From contig NZ_CP039690.1 of the NCBI RefSeq assembly GCF_005144885.1, positions 5,717,001 through 5,781,000 on the forward strand: DNA of 64,000 nt, read 5' to 3'. Source of the stretch: Phreatobacter stygius (GTDB taxonomy: Bacteria; Pseudomonadota; Alphaproteobacteria; Rhizobiales; Phreatobacteraceae). Of the stretch, positions 58,274 through 64,000 are shown in pieces (within the stretch, counting starts at the first letter, position 1; every line of letters begins with the position of its first letter). The position numbers and the translations under genes were made by a program. The notes beneath the pieces are model-generated. The model was not told the origin of the DNA. It ran no database searches and worked only from the letters and a program-made list of their open reading frames with translations.

Positions 58274-59220
58274 TCGGCCGGCGCCACCCACGCGAGATCG
58301 GGCTGGTCGGCTTCCTCGGTCACCACTGCGCCGATCAGATCGGCGACGCGGGCGATGTCGCGCTTTTCGCAGAAGCGCCCGATGCCGTCGATGATCGTGG
58401 TCATCGCCGCCGGCTGGACGAAGGTCGCGGTGCCGACCTGCACGGCGCTGGCGCCGGCGAGCAGATATTCGATGGCGTCTTCGGCGGTCGAAATGCCGCC
58501 GCAGCCGATGACGGGAATATCGACCGCCTGGGCGCATTGAAACACCTGGCGCAGCACGATCGGCTTGACGGCGGGGCCGGAGAGCCCGCCCATGACGCTG
58601 CCGAGGCTCGGCCTGAAGGTTTGAAGATCGATCGCCATGGCGAGAATGGTGTTGGCGACGACCAGCGCGTCGGCGCCGGCGGCCTCGGCCGCGCGCGCCA
58701 CCTCGGGCAGGTCGCCGGTATTGGGCGTGAGCTTGACCCAGAGCGGCAACGAGGTCGCTGCGCGCAATTGCCGGACCACCGCTTCGGTCGAGGCGGCGCG
58801 CATGGCGAAAGCCTTGCCGTCCTCCTCGATATTCGGACAGGAAATATTGGCCTCGATCGCGGCGATGCCGGGGCGCGTCAGCTCGGCCGCGAGGCTGGCG
58901 AAGCCTTCCGCCGTCGGCGCCGAAATGCTGACCACCAGCGGCGGCCGGAAACGCCCGTAATAGGGCAGGGTGTGCGCGAGAAAATAGGGCACGCCCTTGG
59001 AGGGAATGCCGATCGAATTGATCAGTCCGCCGGGCCGCTCGACCACGCGCGGCAGGGGATTGCCGGTGCGCAGCTCGCGGGTGATCGTCTTGGTCACGAA
59101 GGCACCGAGCCGGTCGAAATCGACCGCCTTGTCCAGGCCTTCGGCGAAGGTGCCGGAGGCCGGCATGACCGGATTGGCGAGCCTGAGCCCGCCGATGCCG
59201 ACCGCGAGGTCAACCGTCAT
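58270..59220 (-). CDS. pyrD: Dihydroorotate dehydrogenase class 1B, catalytic subunit (PyrD type)
   Basis: A 316-residue FMN barrel. NPVMPASGTFAEG, PGGLINSIGIPSKGVPYF, VVSISAPTAEGFASLA and the catalytic Cys in EANISCPNIEEDG (about 128) mark the class 1 enzyme; the Cys base and an adjacent PyrK-like gene mark class 1B, which uses NAD. Alphaproteobacteria normally make pyrimidines with membrane-bound class 2 PyrD, so this copy probably serves another job, such as reducing or oxidising imported orotate/dihydroorotate. Dihydropyrimidine dehydrogenase-like use is an alternative. It is coupled on both sides by ATGA overlaps. Confidence 0.9.
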   Translation of the reverse strand: MTVDLAVGIGGLRLANPVMPASGTFAEGLDKAVDFDRLGAFVTKTITRELRTGNPLPRVVERPGGLINSIGIPSKGVPYFLAHTLPYYGRFRPPLVVSISAPTAEGFASLAAELTRPGIAAIEANISCPNIEEDGKAFAMRAASTEAVVRQLRAATSLPLWVKLTPNTGDLPEVARAAEAAGADALVVANTILAMAIDLQTFRPSLGSVMGGLSGPAVKPIVLRQVFQCAQAVDIPVIGCGGISTAEDAIEYLLAGASAVQVGTATFVQPAAMTTIIDGIGRFCEKRDIARVADLIGAVVTEEADQPDLAWVAPAE

Positions 59221-60104
59221 GGCAAGGCCTCCATCAGGTCGAAGACCGGGCCGTCCCAGCAGACCCGGCGATGGACGATCTCGCCGCCGACATGGAAGTC
59301 GCGCACGCAGCAGAAGCACAGGCCGAGGCCGCAGGCCATCTGCTGCTCCATGGCGACCTGGCCGGCAATGGCGAATTCGCGGGCGAGCCGCTGCTGCACC
59401 CGCATCAGCCGGCTGGAGCCGCAGGTGAAGAAGGCCTCGGCCCTGCCATCGGCGATCAATCCGCGCAGGATGCGTTCGACATGGGCCGGACCACTGGTGC
59501 CCTGGCTGTCGGTGACGGTGATCACCTCGGCGCCGTGGCCGCGGAACAGGTCGACCGAGACCAGCAGGTCGGGCCGGCGCGCGCTGAAGATGGCGGTGAC
59601 CCTGGTGCCGTTGGCCCGCGCCGCCTTGGCGAGCGGGGCGAGCGTGGCGAGGCCGGCGCCGCGGCCGACCGCCACGATATGGCGCAGGCCCGGGTCGAGA
59701 TCGAAACCCTTGCCGAGCGGCCCCATGATGTCGAGCCGGTCGCCCGGCGCGATCAGGGCGAGGCCGCGCGTGCCGGCGCCGGTCACCTTGTAGAGGAACT
59801 CGACCTCGCTTTTGGCCGGGTCGACGCCGTAGAGGCTCATCGGCCGCCGGAGGAACGGCTGTTCGCCCTCGGGATGTGGGCAGAGCAGCTGGAAGAACTG
59901 CCCGGCGACGGCCTTGGCGGCGACCGGTCCGCAGCGCACGACCAGGTGCCGGTATTCGGCATTGACGGCCTGGTTGAGGAGGACCTCGCCGCGTTCGGCG
60001 ACAACGGTCTCGGTCCAGTCCCTGGGTGGTCTCGCGTCATCGGCAGCGGCGATGAAAAACGAATCCTTCGCCGTTGCCATCGAGACGGATTGCTCGATGG
60101 CCAT
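59217..60104 (-). CDS. pyrK: PyrK-like electron transfer subunit
   Basis: A 295-residue protein carrying electrons between NAD(H) and the FMN subunit. The FAD site is PFLRRPMSLYG, the NAD-binding lobe starts VAVGRGAGLATLAPLA, and the [2Fe-2S] cysteines are in MACGLGLCFCCVRDF and RRVCWDGPVF. It is about 30-40 residues longer than typical PyrK at the N-terminus. CAGGAGG precedes the ATG. It lies directly before pyrD and after the MFS gene, which places it in the same transcript. Confidence 0.92.
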   Translation of the reverse strand: MAIEQSVSMATAKDSFFIAAADDARPPRDWTETVVAERGEVLLNQAVNAEYRHLVVRCGPVAAKAVAGQFFQLLCPHPEGEQPFLRRPMSLYGVDPAKSEVEFLYKVTGAGTRGLALIAPGDRLDIMGPLGKGFDLDPGLRHIVAVGRGAGLATLAPLAKAARANGTRVTAIFSARRPDLLVSVDLFRGHGAEVITVTDSQGTSGPAHVERILRGLIADGRAEAFFTCGSSRLMRVQQRLAREFAIAGQVAMEQQMACGLGLCFCCVRDFHVGGEIVHRRVCWDGPVFDLMEALP

Positions 60105-60152
60105 GATGGCCTCCTGGAAGATGAAAGGATCTGAAGCGCGGCCCCTGGGGTG

Positions 60153-61403
60153 TCAGGCGAGCTCGGCGCCGCGTCGCTCCGGGATCAGCAACCAGAGCGC
60201 CACGATGTCGATGACATAAAGCACCGCCAGCAAGGCGATGGCCGTTTCGAAGCCATAGGCAACCGCCACCGCCCCGACCGCCAAGGGACCGAAACCGCCG
60301 ACGGCGCGACCGATATTGAACAGGACGTTCTGCGCCGTGGCGCGGGCCGCCGTCGGATAGAGCTCGCTGATCAGCGCGCCATAACCGCCGAGCATGCCGT
60401 TGACGAAGAAGCCCATGACCGCGCCGGCAACCAGCAGCACCATCGGGTCGGTCAGCCTGGAATAGGCGACGACCATGATGGCCGCGCCCAGCATATAGGC
60501 GAGGAAGGCCGGGCGCCGGCCGATCCGGTCGGCGACATGGCCGAACACGCAGATGCCGATGGCCATGCCGCCAATGGTCACCGCGGTCCACAAGGCCGAC
60601 TGGGTGAGGCCGTAGCCGAACCTGGACGACAGGTAGTTCGGCAGCCAGATCATCACGCCGTAATAGCCGAAGTTCTGCACCGAGCAGAGGATGACCATGC
60701 CGAGGCTGAGCTTGGCGGTGTCGCGATCCTTGACCAGCAGGCGGAGCGGCGAGCCGGCGCGCGGCTGCTCGGCGGTGCGGCGCACGAAGACCTCGGGCTC
60801 ATGCAACGACTTGCGGATGAAATAGGCGGCGATCGCCGGCAGGACGCCAAGGGCGAACATGCCGCGCCAGCCGATGCTCGGCAGCAGCAAGGGGGTGAGA
60901 AGGGCCGCCGCCAGCACGCCGAGCTGCCAGCCGAGCCCGACATAGGACGAGGCGCGGGCGCGCTTGGAGGCGGGCCAGGCTTCCGCCACCAGCGCCATGC
61001 CAATGCCGAATTCGCCGCCGAGCCCGAGGCCGGCGATGGTGCGGTAGACCAGCAGGTCCCAATAGCCTTGCGCGAAGGCGCAGAGGCCGGTGAACACCGC
61101 GAACAGGACGATGGTCCAGGTCAGCACGCGCACCCGGCCGAGCCGGTCTGACAGCATGCCGAACAACAGGCCGCCGGCGACCGCGCCGACCAGCGTCGCC
61201 GTGACGAGCGATGCGGCCTGGGCGCCGCTCAGGCCGAGATCGGCTGAAATGGGGCGCAGCATGAAGCCGAGGATCAACAGGTCGAAGCCGTCCATGGCAT
61301 AGCCGAGGGCCGAGCCCCAGAGTGCCTTCATGGCCTTGGAATCGACGCTGTCCACGCCTGCTGGGGCAGGTCCTGCTTGGCTGATGTTCTGGGTGGCGGT
61401 CAT
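60153..61403 (-). CDS. Major facilitator superfamily transporter (aromatic acid/sialate-type)
   Basis: A 416-residue, 12-helix transporter. GYAMDGFDLLILGFML in helix 1 is the AAHS/sialate-type motif with an acidic residue. SDRLGRVRVL is the loop 2-3 signature and ADRIGRRPAFLAYML its repeat in the second half. GLGLGGEFGIGMALVAEAWP is the helix 4-5 motif. These carriers take up organic acids with protons. Leading an operon of PyrK-, PyrD- and OPRT-like genes, it may import orotate or a related pyrimidine acid. GGAGG precedes ATG 61403. Confidence 0.92.
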   Translation of the reverse strand: MTATQNISQAGPAPAGVDSVDSKAMKALWGSALGYAMDGFDLLILGFMLRPISADLGLSGAQAASLVTATLVGAVAGGLLFGMLSDRLGRVRVLTWTIVLFAVFTGLCAFAQGYWDLLVYRTIAGLGLGGEFGIGMALVAEAWPASKRARASSYVGLGWQLGVLAAALLTPLLLPSIGWRGMFALGVLPAIAAYFIRKSLHEPEVFVRRTAEQPRAGSPLRLLVKDRDTAKLSLGMVILCSVQNFGYYGVMIWLPNYLSSRFGYGLTQSALWTAVTIGGMAIGICVFGHVADRIGRRPAFLAYMLGAAIMVVAYSRLTDPMVLLVAGAVMGFFVNGMLGGYGALISELYPTAARATAQNVLFNIGRAVGGFGPLAVGAVAVAYGFETAIALLAVLYVIDIVALWLLIPERRGAELA

Positions 61404-61678
61404 GGCCTGAATTTCCTCCGTCGAGACTTTTTTTGGAGCGCGCAAGGCGAGAGCTGCGGGATCAATGACAAGAGGACCGACGCAGTGCCGCGCACGGCCG
61501 CCGGTCATGCTGGTCCAGTCAGTTCGGGTATCGCACCCTCTCCTCGGGACGCTTTATCTGCGCCGCTTGCCAGGCCGGACATGACGCCGGCGCGGCAAGA
61601 GATCAGTCGGAAACGAGGGAGTGGGGAGCCCAGTCGCCACGGCTGAGCAACGATCTTTTGCACAGCAAAATCTAAAAA

Positions 61679-62596
61679 TCAATACGATTCCATTTTTTTA
61701 GACTCATCCATTTGCGCCTCGGCGATGCAGCGCCGGAGCAGCGCCGCGCCGGTCACGCCCTTGGCGGCGCGCTGCCACAGTTGCGCGGCGAGCCGCTCAT
61801 AGAGCGCGACCGCCTCGGGCGCGCCGGTGATCGAGGCGACGCCCAGCCGGACATTGGGCAATTCGCCGAGCCGGAACGGGCTGACGGCGACCAGCGAACC
61901 GCCATCCTTCAGCCGGCAGATTTCGAAGGTCTGGTTCGGCAGGGTGTCGTCGACCACGCCGATCTGCACGCCCACCGGCTCGTTCTCCATCAGCGCTGCG
62001 ACCAGCTCGACCTCGCGGGCCGCCAGCGCGCGCCGTTCGTCGCGATCCGCGTCGGACAGGTTGTAGCTGCCGATCAGCCCGGTGCGCAGCAGCCGGCGGA
62101 CCTGGGTGGCGCCGACAATGCTCGCGACATTCGGGCCGGGCGGCGCGAACAGGGCACGCCGTTCGGCGAGCACGCCGAGCAGGCGGTCGATCTCGGCGAG
62201 TGCCGCGGCCCGGCCGGGAAGTTCCTCGGGCAAGCCCTCCGTCAGCATGCGCCTGAGGCTCGCCGGATAGTCCTGCGAGGTGATCAGGAAGGTCACCGGC
62301 TCGTAATAGACCAGCACCCGTTCGGAGGCGGTCTCGATCTGTCGCAGTCGCTCGAAATAGGCGATGGCGCTGGAGAAATATTCGGTGCCGACGCCGAGCA
62401 GCGAGGGCAGCGACACGCCCAGAACCACGGCCATGCGCTCCAGCGTCTCGACTTTGACCGGGCTCGCGCCCTTCTCGTAATTGTACAGCGCCGCACGTGA
62501 CACGCCGAGCCTTTCGGCGGCTTCTTCGGGGCTGAGATTGAGCCCCATGCGGTGGGCCCGCAATCGCTGCCCGATCTGAACATAGTCGATGGCCAT
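61679..62596 (-). CDS. XRE-family regulator with a C-terminal effector-like domain
   Basis: A 305-residue protein. Residues about 7-62 form an XRE helix-turn-helix: IGQRLRAHRMGLNLSPEEAAERLGVSRAALYNYEKGASPVKVETLERMAVVLGVSL. The remaining 240 residues are not a cupin; strand-helix patterns such as ERVLVYYEPVTFLITSQDYPASLRRML and PVGVQIGVVDDTLPNQTFEICRL suggest a ligand or stress-sensing domain I do not recognise. It lies 275 bp upstream of the MFS operon on the same strand and is its likely regulator. An AT-rich stretch (about 61668-61700) spans its 3' end and the start of that gap. Confidence 0.85.
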   Translation of the reverse strand: MAIDYVQIGQRLRAHRMGLNLSPEEAAERLGVSRAALYNYEKGASPVKVETLERMAVVLGVSLPSLLGVGTEYFSSAIAYFERLRQIETASERVLVYYEPVTFLITSQDYPASLRRMLTEGLPEELPGRAAALAEIDRLLGVLAERRALFAPPGPNVASIVGATQVRRLLRTGLIGSYNLSDADRDERRALAAREVELVAALMENEPVGVQIGVVDDTLPNQTFEICRLKDGGSLVAVSPFRLGELPNVRLGVASITGAPEAVALYERLAAQLWQRAAKGVTGAALLRRCIAEAQMDESKKMESY

Positions 62597-62813
62597 GGGC
62601 GGGTCCGATTCTGCGAAGGCCCGATTGTCGGTCGGAGCAGCCTGCCGATGCAATCGGCGATGAGGCTCTGGCGAAACGCCTCCGGACGAGGCCGCCGGAA
62701 TCGCCGAACCTGCGGCCAAAAGGCGCGGGCGGTCCAGGCCTTGTTATTGATTTTCCTCAAGTTTTTTGCCGCCGTCGGTGATATGTTTCAAGGCGGGGCT
62801 TTGGGAGGGTGTC

Positions 62814-63251
62814 ATGTACCACCACATTCTCATCCCAACCGACGGATCGCCGCTCTCGGCAATGGCCGTCGACAAAAGCATCGCCTTCGCACAGGAGACC
62901 GGCGCCGGGGTCACAGTGCTGACCGTGGTCGAGCCGTTCCACATCTTCTCGGCTGAAGCCGAGCAACTCGCCAGCAGCCGCGCCGAATATCGGCGCCACG
63001 CCCGGGAGGCCGCAGCCAATCGGCTGGCCGATGCCGAACTGAAGGCCCGCGAACGCGGCGTTCCCTGCAGCGCCATCCAGGTCGAGCACGACCATCCCTA
63101 TCAGGCGATCATCGATACCGCCGCCGAAAAGGGCTGCGACCTGATCGCCATGGCCTCGCATGGCCGGCGCGGGGTCTCCGCGCTGGTGCTGGGCAGCGAA
63201 ACCGTCAAGGTGCTGACCCATTCGAAGACGCCGGTGCTGGTCTATCGGTGA
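62814..63251 (+). CDS. Universal stress protein (UspA family)
   Basis: A 145-residue single Usp domain. HHILIPTDGSPLSAMAVDKSIAFA is the N-terminal strand and ATP loop with Asp. DLIAMASHGRRGVSALVLGSETVKVLTHSKTPVLVYR contains the G-2x-G-9x-G(S/T) ATP-binding motif. Such proteins bind ATP and help survive stress; partners are unknown. GGGAGGG precedes ATG 62814. It is divergent from the XRE regulator, with 217 bp between. Confidence 0.95.
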   Translation: MYHHILIPTDGSPLSAMAVDKSIAFAQETGAGVTVLTVVEPFHIFSAEAEQLASSRAEYRRHAREAAANRLADAELKARERGVPCSAIQVEHDHPYQAIIDTAAEKGCDLIAMASHGRRGVSALVLGSETVKVLTHSKTPVLVYR

Positions 63252-63308
63252 CCGGACACGGAGGCCTTGCAGCAGCGCCGGGCTCGGCGATACGAACCCG
63301 GCATCGCC

Positions 63309-63635
63309 TCAGCGACAGATGCGAACATGGCGCAGTTGAGGCCCCCAGGGCGTCTCGATCCACAGCCGCTCCGCCCAGCAGGTTGTCGCGGGATAGGCGG
63401 TATAGGGCCGCGACGGGAAGCTCTCGTCGACGAAGCGATAGGGCCGATAGGGACGATAGACCGGCGGCGGTCCCCAGGCGTTATCGTCGCCGTCATCATA
63501 ATAGGGGCCTGGGCCAGCCTCGAAGCCGAGGATGACACGCTGGGCGTTGCCGGCCGAAGGCCATGCCAGGGCGACCACCGCGGCAAGGCTGAAAGCCAAG
63601 GCCAGGATCAGCTTCTTGATGATCGATCTGCTCAT
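63309..63635 (-). CDS. Small exported Tyr/Pro-rich protein
   Basis: A 108-residue protein with a signal peptide (SIIKKLILALAFSLAAVVALAWPSAGNAQ). The mature part is rich in Tyr, Pro and Arg (PPPVYRPYRPYRFVDESF) and ends with two cysteines (TTCWAERLWIETPWGPQLRHVRIC), probably a disulfide. This composition resembles short envelope or BA14K-like proteins of Hyphomicrobiales, but no function is known. AAGGAGG precedes ATG 63635. It converges with the universal stress protein gene. Confidence 0.72.
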   Translation of the reverse strand: MSRSIIKKLILALAFSLAAVVALAWPSAGNAQRVILGFEAGPGPYYDDGDDNAWGPPPVYRPYRPYRFVDESFPSRPYTAYPATTCWAERLWIETPWGPQLRHVRICR

Positions 63636-64000
63636 GGCGTCCTCCTTGGTCGAGCAGCCGAGCTTCGCCTCCGGCATGGGATGGCGCGGCAGCAGGATGT
63701 CATCCGCGCGCGCGGCCGGTCGGCGTTCGAACGCGCGATCGCATCGCTTGCGATCCCGATCGGCAGGCGGTGACGATGCCGTCATCCGTGTCGCAGATGT
63801 TGGACTGCCTCTGTCCGGTGTCCAAACTTATCCCGGATGCGCCGGGAGCGCCAGGATCGCGGCACGCCGCTCATGCGACGATGACCGACGATATTGGTGA
63901 CTTGGCGGAACGTGAGGTCCGAAAGCCCGTTAGGCTCGTAAGTTCGAGAGCGGGTTCAGCTGCGTCCGGTCACGGAAGCAGAACGCGCAGAACGACAAGC
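63636..64000. other. Window end without a supported gene
   Basis: The last 365 bases hold only low-quality open frames on both strands. The left part must contain the promoter of the small exported protein. No tRNA, terminator, repeat or recognisable coding start is visible before the window edge. Confidence 0.45.

Noticed and set aside
62666-62700. Third copy of the 45.8/54.6 kb leader (shared GCCTCCGGACGAGG)
   Set aside because: Only about 14 bases match and the ribosome site and start are not included; chance in GC-rich sequence is likely.

Overview
The window is a high-GC chromosomal segment. Gene content and order point to an alphaproteobacterium of the order Hyphomicrobiales (Rhizobiales). 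The main signs are the run glyA-nrdR-ribD-ribE-ribH-nusB-thiL, an LdtR/LdtP pair, a NadQ-type regulator in front of nadABC, an Asp-rich metal-site HemB, and several small protein families typical of this order. The genus cannot be fixed from this sequence. No rRNA, tRNA, CRISPR array, transposase or phage gene was found.

Layout. 0-5.5 kb: bpt, a small exported protein, ilvA, a LivH-type permease fused to a lipoprotein-like N-terminus, and hemB. 5.9-9.5 kb: a valine/isobutyryl-CoA degradation set (acyl-CoA dehydrogenase, HIBCH-type hydrolase, a small membrane protein, mmsB). 9.8-16 kb: the cell-wall pair ldtR and ldtP, kept apart by three unrelated genes. 16-24.8 kb: a GT4 glycosyltransferase, then the folate/riboflavin/thiamine housekeeping block, then a LuxR-type regulator. 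24.8-26 kb: a two-gene nucleotidyltransferase module resembling toxin-antitoxin operons. 26-32 kb: a GntR regulator with a repetitive tail, a PEBP protein, and nadQ-nadA-nadB-nadC with an operator between nadQ and nadA.

32.3-40.5 kb is a catabolic region: two cupins, an Ldh_2-type dehydrogenase, RidA, an FAH-family hydrolase, an amidohydrolase, an ABC importer and a lone Bug-type binding protein. Its three promoter regions share one sequence motif. 40.9-45 kb: an Lrp regulator divergent from a fused indolepyruvate:ferredoxin oxidoreductase. 45-55.7 kb is the most accessory-looking part: an M15-type peptidase, a stand-alone YcaO protein, a BTAD/SARP-like regulator, an unknown protein with an animal-type haem peroxidase, and an M91 (NleD-like) metallopeptidase. 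55.7-62.6 kb: a coupled operon (MFS, PyrK-like, PyrD-like, carbamoylase, OPRT) behind an XRE regulator, consistent with orotate/dihydroorotate use. The end holds a universal stress protein and a small exported protein.

Two families of imperfect palindromic repeats (A: three copies; B: two copies) sit between genes and twice run into coding sequence. Three arrays of 15-bp (five-codon) tandem repeats lie in or beside genes between 26 and 33 kb. One of them forms a 25-codon ORF that bridges the cupin stop and the dehydrogenase start by TGATG and ATGA overlaps.
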